The notes below the pieces were generated by a model. The model worked only from the letters and a program-made list of their open reading frames with translations. It was not told the DNA's origin and searched no databases. This document shows, piece by piece, positions 32,044 to 39,652 of a DNA stretch of 39,652 bases. The first letter of the stretch is position 1, and each line of letters starts with the position of its first letter. A program made the translations under genes and the position numbers. The stretch is from Halioxenophilus sp964342265 (lineage in GTDB: Bacteria > Pseudomonadota > Gammaproteobacteria > Pseudomonadales > Cellvibrionaceae): the NCBI GenBank assembly GCA_964342265.1, contig CAYFFE010000020.1, positions 1-39,652 on the forward strand. Direction: 5' to 3'.

Positions 32044-33407
32044 AATTGACCTTCGCAAAAAAAATAGCTGCCGTAGTTGTAGCGGGTTTTTGTTCCACTG
32101 GCGTTTTGGCTCAAGACAAAGCAGCAACTCTTGAAGAACTGCTGCAAATGGTTAAAGACGATAAATTGACTGAAACCAAAGAGCATCGCGAACGCGAATC
32201 AGAATTCCGCCGCGAGAAAAATCGCCAGGCGCAATTGCTAGAAGAAGCCAAGCAACTTAAAAAGAACGAAGAAGCACGTTCTTCTCGTTTGGAAGGAAAA
32301 TACGACGAACAAGAGCTTGCCGTACAAGACAAACGCGGTCAGTTACAAGAGCGCTTGGGTTCGTTAAAAGAGTTGTTCGGTCACTTAACATCCACCGCCG
32401 GTGACTTGCGTACCAACATCAATGGTTCAATTGTGAGCGCTCAGTACCCAGGACGCGCCGATTTCTTGAACGAATTGATCGACAAAATGAATAGCAACAC
32501 CAAGTTACCAAAGATCGAAGAAATTGAGCGTCTTTGGTACGAGTTGCAGCGCGAAACCATCGAAGGCGGCAAGGTTGTTAAATTCCCAGCCACAGTAATT
32601 ACCCCAGAAGGCGAGCAGCTAACTCAGGATGTGGTGCGTGTGGGTACCTATAACTTGTTATCGAACGGTAAATACCTAACCTTCAGCGAAGGCAGTATTG
32701 CTGAGTTGACTCGTCAGCCTTCTGGTAAATACCTATCGGCCGCAGCTAAGTTGCAAGATTCGACTAGCGGCTTTACCAAAGTGGGTATCGACCCAACCGG
32801 TCCAAGTGGTGGTTCTTATCTTGCGGCCTTGATCAACAGCCCGGATTTGGAAGAGCGTTGGCATCAAGGTGGAGTGGTAGGTTACATCATCACTGGTGTG
32901 GGCGTGTTCGCCATGCTATTGGCCATCTTCCGCTTAATTGTACTGACTATGGTAAGCGCCAAGGTATCGTCTCAGTTGCGTTCAGACTCTGCCAATACCA
33001 ACAACCCATTGGGTCGTGTATTGAAAGTGGCTGAAGACAATCCAAAACTGGATACCGAGTCTCTAGAACTAAAACTGGAAGAAGCGGTTCTAAAAGAGAA
33101 GCCAGCCATCGAATCGGGCTTGAATCTCTTGAAGATCATTTCCGCGGTAGCTCCGCTGTTGGGTCTATTGGGTACTGTTACCGGTATGATTATTACCTTC
33201 CAGGCTATTACCATCTTCGGTGCGGGCGATCCTAAAGCCATGGCCGGCGGTATTTCTGGTGCCTTGGTAACAACCGTACTGGGCTTGATTGTAGCCATTC
33301 CAACCGTATTGATGCACACACTGGTTAACGGTCGTGCCAAGCGAGTTCTCCACATACTTGAAGAGCAAAGCGCCGGTATTATTGCTGAAAACGCCGAACG
33401 CAAGTAA
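32040..33407 (+). CDS. Long MotA/TolQ/ExbB proton channel family protein (TtpC-like)
   Basis: 455 residues. Signal peptide (cleavage after GVLA, about residue 24), a periplasmic coiled coil of about 220 residues (EHRERESEFRREKNRQAQLL visible), then three membrane helices near 280-303, 365-388 and 405-430 with the ExbB/TolQ signature APLLGLLGTVTGMIITFQAI and GGISGALVTTVLGLIVAIP. This matches TtpC of Vibrio TonB2 systems, which adds a periplasmic arm to an ExbB-like channel. It lies between DUF3450 and a short exbB in one operon (4-bp overlap upstream, 11-bp gap downstream). Confidence 0.93.
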   Translation: MKLTFAKKIAAVVVAGFCSTGVLAQDKAATLEELLQMVKDDKLTETKEHRERESEFRREKNRQAQLLEEAKQLKKNEEARSSRLEGKYDEQELAVQDKRGQLQERLGSLKELFGHLTSTAGDLRTNINGSIVSAQYPGRADFLNELIDKMNSNTKLPKIEEIERLWYELQRETIEGGKVVKFPATVITPEGEQLTQDVVRVGTYNLLSNGKYLTFSEGSIAELTRQPSGKYLSAAAKLQDSTSGFTKVGIDPTGPSGGSYLAALINSPDLEERWHQGGVVGYIITGVGVFAMLLAIFRLIVLTMVSAKVSSQLRSDSANTNNPLGRVLKVAEDNPKLDTESLELKLEEAVLKEKPAIESGLNLLKIISAVAPLLGLLGTVTGMIITFQAITIFGAGDPKAMAGGISGALVTTVLGLIVAIPTVLMHTLVNGRAKRVLHILEEQSAGIIAENAERK

Positions 33408-33418
33408 GGAGAAGTTCC

Positions 33419-33946
33419 ATGTCAGGATTAGAGGATGTAATAGAAAAAGTTCAGGCTTTTGTCGCGTCGGGGGGGATCGTGCTGATTGGCATTGCCTTGC
33501 TGGCGCTCCTGATGTGGACACTGATTTTTGAGCGTATTTGGTATTTCAAGTTTGCATTAAACGGCGTAACCCGTACTGCACTTGATGCATGGGAAACCCG
33601 CAACGAGCGCAAATCCTGGAATGCACACCAAGTACGCTACGCACTGATTTCACGCGTGGGTGAAAAGGTCAACACCAATCTGGACATGATCGCAGCGATG
33701 GTTTCGTTGGCACCGCTACTGGGCCTTTTGGGCACGGTAACCGGTATGATCGAGGTGTTTAACGTGCTGGCTGTGACCGGCGGCGGCGATGCCAAGTCCA
33801 TGGCCAGCGGTGTATCGAAAGCCACTGTGCCTACCATGGCCGGAATGGTTGTCGCGCTGTCTGGTGTTTTTGGCAACACTTACGTTACCCGTATTGCAGA
33901 GCGAGAAAATCAGTTGTTCGCTGACCACTTGACGATGGACCACTAG
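33419..33946 (+). CDS. exbB: Biopolymer transport protein ExbB
   Basis: 175 residues, short-form ExbB. Three membrane helices (about 18-38, 93-118, 135-155) with APLLGLLGTVTGMIEVFNVL and SKATVPTMAGMVVALSGVF. With ExbD it forms the proton channel that energises TonB. The start at 33419 is preceded by AAGGAG. It is the second ExbB-like protein of this operon. Confidence 0.95.
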   Translation: MSGLEDVIEKVQAFVASGGIVLIGIALLALLMWTLIFERIWYFKFALNGVTRTALDAWETRNERKSWNAHQVRYALISRVGEKVNTNLDMIAAMVSLAPLLGLLGTVTGMIEVFNVLAVTGGGDAKSMASGVSKATVPTMAGMVVALSGVFGNTYVTRIAERENQLFADHLTMDH

Positions 33947-33988
33947 GGTCCATCTCGCCAAGCACCCAATCGGTTGTAGGAAATATCC

Positions 33989-34393
33989 ATGAGTACTCAA
34001 AAAAAGAGCCAAGAGGAAGAGGCAGGGGCCATTGACTTAACGCCCATGCTCGACGTGGTATTTATCATGTTGATCTTCTTCATCGTTACCGCTTCTTTCA
34101 TCAAAGAGCCCGGGGTAGAAGTGAATCGTCCGGAAGCAACCACCTGGGACGAAAAGAAAAACGCGGCCATCCTAATTGCACTTGATCAAAAAAGCGAAAT
34201 TTGGATCGACAAGAACAAAGTAGATCCTCGCAATGTTCGAAGCAAAATAGAAACCTTGCACGCCGAGAACCCCAAAGGCACGGTGGTGATTCAGGCCGAC
34301 GACAAGGCCAATGTGGAAACTATTGCTAAGGTAGTCGAAGCGGCCAAAAAAGTGGGTATTGTCGATGTCGCTGTAGCTACGGAGCGCAAGTAA
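33989..34393 (+). CDS. exbD: Biopolymer transport protein ExbD
   Basis: 134 residues. One N-terminal membrane helix, IDLTPMLDVVFIMLIFFIVT, with the proton-carrying Asp22, then a periplasmic domain (EIWIDKNKVD, VVIQADDKANVETIAKVV). AGGAAA precedes the ATG. tonB starts 4 bp after the stop. Confidence 0.95.
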   Translation: MSTQKKSQEEEAGAIDLTPMLDVVFIMLIFFIVTASFIKEPGVEVNRPEATTWDEKKNAAILIALDQKSEIWIDKNKVDPRNVRSKIETLHAENPKGTVVIQADDKANVETIAKVVEAAKKVGIVDVAVATERK

Positions 34394-34397
34394 GCCG

Positions 34398-35006
34398 ATG
34401 AATATTTTAAGAATTCTTATTGCGGGTGGTCTGGCAGCAGGCATTACCGCAGGCCTATTTACGTTGATGACATACCTGATTTACATGAACGAAGAGGGCC
34501 CAAAGGAAACCGAGGATATCAAAATTGCTGATATCATCATGCCCGATACCACGGTAGAAACTCGTTACGAGGCAGAGAAGCCAGATAAGCCTGAAGAACC
34601 CGATACCCCGCCTCCCGAAGCGCCAAAGCCCGATTTGGATACGCCGGATGTGGATTTAACGGGTATTAAAATTGCCGCACCCACGGCCAAAACGGATCTT
34701 AATGTGCAGGGAGTTGGCGGTTTCAGTGGCGACGGTGAATACCTCCCTATTGTTAAGGTTCAGCCACAATATCCAAGGCGAGCGCTATCGCGCGGCATTG
34801 AAGGTTACGTAATCGTTGAATTTACGGTAACCAAAAGTGGCGCTGTGCGCGACCCGATTGTTGTTGAGTCCGATCCCCCCAATATTTTTGACCGAGCGGC
34901 GATTAAAGCTGCCGAGAAGTTTAAATACAAACCTCGTGTAGTGGATGGGGAACCTATTGAAGTACCTGGTGTTCAAAATAAGATCACCTTTGCTATTGCG
35001 AAATAA
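34398..35006 (+). CDS. tonB: TonB energy transducer (TonB2 type)
   Basis: 202 residues. N-terminal membrane helix (about 4-30), a short Pro/Glu/Lys-rich spacer (EKPDKPEEPDTPPPEAPKPD) and a C-terminal TonB domain (about 112-202; YPRRALSRGIEGYVIVEFTV, KFKYKPRVVDGEPIEV). The spacer is short compared with E. coli TonB, as is usual for TonB2 proteins that depend on extra periplasmic partners. The ribosome-binding site is weak, so coupling to exbD is likely. Confidence 0.94.
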   Translation: MNILRILIAGGLAAGITAGLFTLMTYLIYMNEEGPKETEDIKIADIIMPDTTVETRYEAEKPDKPEEPDTPPPEAPKPDLDTPDVDLTGIKIAAPTAKTDLNVQGVGGFSGDGEYLPIVKVQPQYPRRALSRGIEGYVIVEFTVTKSGAVRDPIVVESDPPNIFDRAAIKAAEKFKYKPRVVDGEPIEVPGVQNKITFAIAK

Positions 35007-35024
35007 GCGAGAGGTAGAAACGCC

Positions 35025-36362
35025 ATGAACTTACTTAAGCAAAAAATTGTTCGAACATGTCTTTTGGCTGTGCCACTGGCCTATGCTCCGGCTCTAACGG
35101 TTAATGTGTTTAACCAATTGGGCTTGGAAGCAACTTACGCTCAGGTCCAGGCTCAAGAAACCCGAAAAACACCCGCATTAAGTCAGCCCGTGTATAAAAA
35201 ATTGGCTGTCGTTAATGAATTGGTTAACCCGGAAGAGGAAGGAGCCAAGCCCGATTTTAATGCAGCTTTAAAAGAGCTGAAAAAATTGGAGTCTCGGGAG
35301 GCGACCAAGTGGAATGAATACGAACTTGCCAACTTGTACAACAACTTTGGCTTTGTTTATTACAGCCTAGAGAACTTTCCACAGGCGATTAAATACTACG
35401 AATTGGTAGTGGCTCAGTCTCCGAACATCCCGGTGGGTTTGGAAACTTCCACTTTGTATACCATCGCTCAGTTGAAGTTTGTTGAGGAAGACTACCCAGG
35501 TACCATTAAAACCTTAAATCGTTGGTTTAAGTTGCAAGATCCTCAGTTTATTAACGCAGATCACTACGCGTTTATTGCAACTGTTCAGTACACCGATAAA
35601 AAATACGACGATTCGCTGAAAAATATTCGTAAAGCCATCGCCCTTTACCGGGAAAAAGGCCAGATCCCTAAAGAGAACTGGTTTTCTATTGAAATGGCCA
35701 TTGAATACGATCGCGAAAACTACAAAAAAGTCGCCGAAATTCTTGAAGTATTAGTGCGTGAATACCCGAAAACTTCCTACTGGAAACAGTTAGCCGGTAT
35801 CTACAATCTGATCAAAAAAGAGAAAGAGTCGGTTTACTTAACCGATGCCGCCTATGTGGCCGGTGCACTGGATAAGGAACCCGAGCTTTTAAACCTTGTG
35901 TATATGATGTTGGGCGAAGGCTATTCTTACCGGGCTGCGAAAATTTTAGAGCAGGCCATTAAAGAAGAGGTGGTTGAGCCGACTTCTAAAAACTTGGATA
36001 CCTTAGCCACTGCTTGGCAATTATCGCAAGAAACAGACAAGTCCATCGCAGTACTCAAGGAAGCCGCCGAAAAATCCGACGACGGCAACTTGTACGCTAA
36101 GCTTGCGGGTAACTACGTAGATCGAGACAAAAATAAGCAGGCTATTGAAGCCGGCGAAAAAGCGTTATCTCGTGGTGGTATTAAGCGTATTGACCAGTTA
36201 CAAGTGGTGATGGGCATGGCCAATGCGAACTTGGGCAATTGGGAATCGTGCAAAAAAATGTTTAGGGAAGCCCGTAAAGATAAGCGCAGCGCTGCTTTTG
36301 CTTCCAACTGGTTGAAGTTCTGCCAGAACGAGCAAGATCGCGAAGCCTCTTTAGGTATCTAA
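35025..36362 (+). CDS. Periplasmic tetratricopeptide repeat protein of the TonB2 operon
   Basis: 445 residues. An N-terminal hydrophobic stretch acts as an export signal (KIVRTCLLAVPLAYAPALTV), with possible cleavage at AYA or TYAQ. The rest is alpha-helical with TPR-like units, e.g. YNNFGFVYYSLENFPQAIKY, TIAQLKFVEEDYPGTIKTLN, YAKLAGNYVDRDKNKQAIEA and MGMANANLGNWESCKKMF. TPR proteins commonly close DUF3450/exbB/exbD/tonB operons and presumably bind protein partners in the periplasm. The start at 35025 has GAGAGG upstream. A terminator follows after 45 bp, closing the operon. Confidence 0.92.
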   Translation: MNLLKQKIVRTCLLAVPLAYAPALTVNVFNQLGLEATYAQVQAQETRKTPALSQPVYKKLAVVNELVNPEEEGAKPDFNAALKELKKLESREATKWNEYELANLYNNFGFVYYSLENFPQAIKYYELVVAQSPNIPVGLETSTLYTIAQLKFVEEDYPGTIKTLNRWFKLQDPQFINADHYAFIATVQYTDKKYDDSLKNIRKAIALYREKGQIPKENWFSIEMAIEYDRENYKKVAEILEVLVREYPKTSYWKQLAGIYNLIKKEKESVYLTDAAYVAGALDKEPELLNLVYMMLGEGYSYRAAKILEQAIKEEVVEPTSKNLDTLATAWQLSQETDKSIAVLKEAAEKSDDGNLYAKLAGNYVDRDKNKQAIEAGEKALSRGGIKRIDQLQVVMGMANANLGNWESCKKMFREARKDKRSAAFASNWLKFCQNEQDREASLGI

Positions 36363-36407
36363 GCGCTTTGTTGATCTAAGTTTCGGTTAACAAACATCAG
36401 AAACAAC

Positions 36408-36436
36408 AAAAAAGCCGAGCATTGCTGGGCTTTTTT
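36408..36436. terminator. Bidirectional intrinsic terminator between the TPR gene and ilvD
   Basis: AAAAAAGCC-G-AGC (36408-36420) pairs with GCT-G-GGCTTTTTT (36424-36436) with one internal G-G mismatch and loop ATT. Six T follow on the plus strand and six T on the minus strand, so it can end both the TonB operon and ilvD. Confidence 0.88.
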
Positions 36437-36454
36437 GTATTTAAGTTTTGCCGC

Positions 36455-38293
36455 TCAGTCTTCCAGCTTTGATAAATCCCGAACCGCACCTTTGTCGGCA
36501 CTGGTGGCAAAATACGCATAGGCTTTTAACGCCGGGCTAACTTTGCGCGGTCTGTGCTGATTGGGTTTCCATCCTTTTTGATCTTGCTGCGCCCGGCGTT
36601 CGGCCAGTTCGCTGTCGTCGATCATTAGCTGAATACTGCGATTGGGAATATCAATCTTGATGGTATCGCCATTTTGCACCAAGCCAATGGCGCCTCCCGA
36701 GGCTGCCTCGGGTGACACATGGCCGATACTCAAGCCCGAAGAGCCGCCCGAAAAACGCCCATCGGTAATCAGCGCGCAGTCTTTACCTAAGCCCATGGAT
36801 TTTAAATAGCTGGTCGGGTAGAGCATTTCCTGCATACCCGGTCCACCCTTGGGCCCTTCGTAGCGTACGATGACAATATCACCGGGTTTAACGCGATGAT
36901 TTAAAATATCGTCGACGGCCTCGTCCTGAGATTCGGTGACATGAGCTTTGCCTTCAAACACCAAAATCGACTCATCCACTCCGGCGGTTTTAACAACGCA
37001 GCCATCTTCGGCAATGTTGCCAAACAGCACTGCTAATCCACCTTCTGCTGAATAGGCGTGTTCAACGGAGCGAATACAGCCCCCGGCGCGATCCATATCC
37101 AGCGAGGGCCAGCGCGTGCTTTGGCTAAAAGCCGTTTGTGTAGGAATGCCGGCTGGACCGGCCCGAAATAACTCGTGCACTTTTTCGTCGTCGGTTTGGG
37201 TAATGTCCCAGCGGGCGATGGCTTCTTCTAAACTGTTGCTGTGAATGGTGGCCACGCTGGCGTCGATATTGCCGCCACGGGCTAACTCACCCAAGATGGA
37301 GATGATGCCACCCGCGCGGTGGACATCTTCGATGTGGTACTTCGGAGAGTTGGGCGCGACTTTACATAGCTGGGGGACTTTTCGGGATAATTGATCGATG
37401 TCGGCCATGGTGAAATCCACACCGGCCTCTTGGGCTGCGGCCAACAAATGCAAAATAGTGTTGGTTGAGCCGCCCATGGCTATATCCAATGTCATGGCAT
37501 TGATAAAAGCAGACTTGGTGCAGATATCGCGCGGCAACACGTTGGGGTCGTTTTGTTCGTAATAACGTTTAGCCAAATCAACAATAGTGCGCCCGGCTTG
37601 CAAAAATAACGCTTCGCGATCCGAATGAGTGGCCAGTACTGTGCCATTGCCGGGTAGGCTTAAACCCAATGCCTCGGTTAGACAATTCATCGAATTAGCG
37701 GTGAACATGCCCGAGCAGGAACCGCAAGTTGGGCAGGCGCTGCGTTCGTACTCTTCGACTTGCGCGTCGTCGGCGTTGGGATCGGCGGCGATGACCATGG
37801 CATCCACCAAATCCAATTTGCGATCGGCCAATTTGGTTTTCCCGGCCTCCATGGGGCCGCCGGAGACGAACACCACAGGAATGTTTAAACGCATGGCAGC
37901 CATTAACATGCCCGGTGTTATTTTGTCGCAGTTGGAAATGCACACTAGCGCATCTGCACAGTGAGCGTTAACCATATATTCCACCGAGTCGGCGATAATG
38001 TCGCGACTGGGCAAGCTGTAGAGCATGCCGTCGTGGCCCATGGCAATGCCGTCGTCGACAGCAATGGTGTTAAATTCTTTGGCAACACCGCCGGCTTTTT
38101 CGATCTCGCGAGCTACCAACTGGCCCATGTTGTGAAGATGAACGTGGCCGGGCACAAACTGCGTGAATGAATTGGCCACGGCAATAATGGGTTTATGGAA
38201 GTCTTCGTCCTTCATACCGGTGGCGCGCCAAAGCGCTCGGGCGCCGGCCATATTGCGGCCAGCCGTGGAAGTTTTAGAACGATAATCAGGCAT
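36455..38293 (-). CDS. ilvD: Dihydroxy-acid dehydratase IlvD
   Basis: 612 residues starting at ATG 38293 (MPDYRSKTSTAGRNMAGARA), with GGAGC upstream. The longer frame to 38371 adds a non-family leader. Dehydrates dihydroxy acids in valine, leucine and isoleucine synthesis using an iron-sulfur cluster. Cluster residues include Cys122 (ISNCDKITPGM) and the ACPTCGSCSGMF segment (187-197). The C-terminal signature DGRFSGGSSGLSIGH is present. It lies 161 bp downstream of argA on the same strand, probably with its own promoter. Confidence 0.97.
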   Translation of the reverse strand: MPDYRSKTSTAGRNMAGARALWRATGMKDEDFHKPIIAVANSFTQFVPGHVHLHNMGQLVAREIEKAGGVAKEFNTIAVDDGIAMGHDGMLYSLPSRDIIADSVEYMVNAHCADALVCISNCDKITPGMLMAAMRLNIPVVFVSGGPMEAGKTKLADRKLDLVDAMVIAADPNADDAQVEEYERSACPTCGSCSGMFTANSMNCLTEALGLSLPGNGTVLATHSDREALFLQAGRTIVDLAKRYYEQNDPNVLPRDICTKSAFINAMTLDIAMGGSTNTILHLLAAAQEAGVDFTMADIDQLSRKVPQLCKVAPNSPKYHIEDVHRAGGIISILGELARGGNIDASVATIHSNSLEEAIARWDITQTDDEKVHELFRAGPAGIPTQTAFSQSTRWPSLDMDRAGGCIRSVEHAYSAEGGLAVLFGNIAEDGCVVKTAGVDESILVFEGKAHVTESQDEAVDDILNHRVKPGDIVIVRYEGPKGGPGMQEMLYPTSYLKSMGLGKDCALITDGRFSGGSSGLSIGHVSPEAASGGAIGLVQNGDTIKIDIPNRSIQLMIDDSELAERRAQQDQKGWKPNQHRPRKVSPALKAYAYFATSADKGAVRDLSKLED

Positions 38294-38417
38294 AACTGCT
38301 CCGAGCTTGTCGATAACTTGTCTGTGAATGGTTTCTTGCGATAACCCTACTCTAACCGCACAGGATAACAAACAATGAACATATTACGCAGTGCCATGGC
38401 TTGCCAAATCCCGAAGC

Positions 38418-38440
38418 GCTGTCGATTCGATTACGACAGC
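38418..38440. repeat. 7-bp inverted repeat between argA and ilvD
   Basis: GCTGTCG (38418-38424) and CGACAGC (38434-38440) are exact arms with a 9-base spacer, 15 bp after the argA stop on the minus strand. No T-run follows, so it may slow but not fully end argA transcription, or serve as an operator for ilvD. Confidence 0.45.
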
Positions 38441-38454
38441 TAAGAGTCGGATTT

Positions 38455-39652
38455 TTAACTCAGTGACTTGATAAAGATTTTTGAGCGCCGTTGAAAGTTA
38501 TACAGCGATTGCTTTTGCTCAGGAACTTGGGATAAATCACCGGGCTTGAAGCCGTTTTCCAAAAACCAGTGCGCGGTTTGGGTGGTTAATACAAACAGCT
38601 GCGTAAAACCCTCTGCGGCAGCTTTTTGCTCAATGTGGCCAAGCAGCTTGGCGCCGAGCCCCAGGCCCTGGTGCTCGGGGTGAGTGACCACTGCCGCCAA
38701 CTCCGCCATGCCGTTATCGCTGTAGCCGTAAACAGCAGCACAGCCGATGATTAAACCGTCGATCTCTACCACCGTGAACTGCGCAATTTCGGACTCCAGC
38801 AATTCGCGCGAGCGTCTAACCAACACGCCTTGTTGCTCCAGCGGTGTTATCAGCGCCAAAATGCCGCCCACATCGTCGATGGTGGCGGTGCGCACCACCT
38901 CGTAGCTGTCGCTGTGAATCAATGAGCCGCGACCGTTGGTGGTAAACAATTCCTCAAGGAGCGCGCCGTTTTCGCGGTAGCTGATAACCTGCGCGCGCGC
39001 CACGCCGTTATCACCGGCGTGAAAACAATGCTGCAGTGCTTGCTTGCCTTCATCGCCGTCGATTTGGTTGGTATCGAGTAAATTACGGCATTGAGATACG
39101 CTAATCTGTTTGAGCAATTCGCCGTTGGTAAGGCGCAGGCCGTCGTCTTGGATAAAACAGATGAATTTATCGGCCTGTAAACTGATGGCAACGCGCACTG
39201 CCAACTCGGCAGAAGACAGGTTAAACAGCTCGCCCGTGTTGGAAAAGCCAATGGGAGATATCAATACCACCGCTTGATGGGCCAGCGCTTGACGAATGGC
39301 GTCGTTGTTTATTTTGCGTACCTTACCGGTAAAGTGAAAATCCACGCCCTCATGCACGCCTTTGGGCATACCCACCACAAAGTTGCCGGTCACCACATTG
39401 ATGTTGGCACCGTGCATGGGTGAGTTGGGCAGCCCGGTGGAAAGCGCCGATTCCACTTGAAAGCGCGCCTCGCCAACGGCTTGCAGTACCAACGGCAACG
39501 AGGATTCATCGGTTACGCGCTCGTGATTAACAAACTCGCTAATGATCTGTTCAGAGGCCAGGCGTTGGTTAATTTGCGGCCGAGAGCCGTGCACCAGCAC
39601 CAAGCGAATACCCAAACTGTGCAGTAGTGCCAAATCTTGAATGATGGTGGCA
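38455..39652 (-). CDS. argA: N-acetylglutamate synthase ArgA (5' end outside window)
   Basis: The minus-strand frame is open to the right edge. The TTG at 39633 is not the start, because ATIIQD precedes it in frame and the homologous region of E. coli ArgA lies about 50 residues into the protein. Makes N-acetylglutamate, the first step of arginine synthesis. Visible here: most of the amino-acid-kinase-like domain (LLHSLGIRLVLVHGSRPQIN, NVVTGNFV, VVLISPIGFSNTGELFNL), which binds arginine for feedback inhibition in the family, and the C-terminal GNAT acetyltransferase domain (IGCAAVYGYSDNGMAELAAV, HPEHQGLGLGAKLL). Confidence 0.95.
   Translation of the reverse strand, partial: ATIIQDLALLHSLGIRLVLVHGSRPQINQRLASEQIISEFVNHERVTDESSLPLVLQAVGEARFQVESALSTGLPNSPMHGANINVVTGNFVVGMPKGVHEGVDFHFTGKVRKINNDAIRQALAHQAVVLISPIGFSNTGELFNLSSAELAVRVAISLQADKFICFIQDDGLRLTNGELLKQISVSQCRNLLDTNQIDGDEGKQALQHCFHAGDNGVARAQVISYRENGALLEELFTTNGRGSLIHSDSYEVVRTATIDDVGGILALITPLEQQGVLVRRSRELLESEIAQFTVVEIDGLIIGCAAVYGYSDNGMAELAAVVTHPEHQGLGLGAKLLGHIEQKAAAEGFTQLFVLTTQTAHWFLENGFKPGDLSQVPEQKQSLYNFQRRSKIFIKSLS

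Noticed and set aside
38294..38371. N-terminal extension of ilvD (26 codons)
   Set aside because: The family begins at MPDYRSKT with GGAGC just upstream. The extra residues do not match IlvD.
1..39652. tRNA or rRNA genes, insertion sequences, integrase or phage genes
   Set aside because: None was seen on either strand by inspection. The accessory genes are not flanked by recognisable mobile-element ends.

Overview
The window looks like the chromosome of a marine-type gammaproteobacterium, most probably of the Cellvibrionales (Saccharophagus/Teredinibacter/Simiduia type). The evidence is the conserved gene order queG | nnr-tsaE-amiB-mutL-miaA-hfq-hflX-hflK-hflC-DUF2065-hisZ-purA, the Pseudomonas-like HAD phosphatase | rppH-ptsP block, and a large secreted protein with PKD-like repeats. 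No 16S rRNA, tRNA, insertion sequence, prophage or CRISPR array was seen, so the assignment rests on protein resemblance and synteny from memory.

Layout. (1) 1-3.5 kb: the 3' part of a very large calcium-binding surface/secreted protein (DUF11-like, thrombospondin type 3 and about six PKD-like domains), open at the left edge, followed by a 75-residue lipoprotein. (2) 3.7-6.1 kb: queG, then a divergent glutathione transferase / HxlR-regulator pair sitting between queG and nnr. (3) 6.1-12.8 kb: metabolite repair (nnr), tRNA modification (tsaE, miaA), cell separation (amiB), mismatch repair (mutL) and RNA chaperone (hfq), tightly packed. (4) 12.9-19.4 kb: hflX, hflK, hflC, a DUF2065 membrane protein, hisZ and purA. 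(5) 19.5-24.3 kb, the accessory part: an unrecognised lipoprotein with a 3 x 20 bp tandem repeat behind it, then a minus-strand operon of a membrane HPt/ATPase sensor kinase, a CheY-like receiver and a CheX-like phosphatase, and a HAD phosphatase. (6) 24.5-30.7 kb: rppH, ptsP, a shikimate-kinase-family protein, an NRDE/TANGO2 protein, lgt and thyA. (7) 30.7-36.4 kb: a 597-bp intergenic region rich in repeats, then a six-gene TonB2-type energy transduction operon (DUF3450, long ExbB-like, ExbB, ExbD, TonB, TPR protein). (8) 36.4 kb to the end: ilvD and the 3' part of argA on the minus strand.

How the genes work together. Most of the window is housekeeping: tRNA and mRNA metabolism (queG, tsaE, miaA, hfq, rppH), envelope quality control (hflKC, amiB, lgt), and nucleotide and amino-acid synthesis (purA, thyA, hisZ, ilvD, argA). 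Two gene sets merit most attention: the kinase/receiver/CheX set, which has the parts of a chemotaxis-like phosphorelay but no CheW-coupling domain, and the TonB2-type operon, which has no receptor beside it. Several start codons were moved from the longest open frame on the basis of ribosome-binding sites and family N-termini (rppH TTG, hflX TTG, shikimate-kinase-like GTG, GST, hfq, DUF2065, NRDE, ilvD and both lipoproteins). I found no clear evidence of a wholly new system. The best candidates are listed as findings with graded interest.
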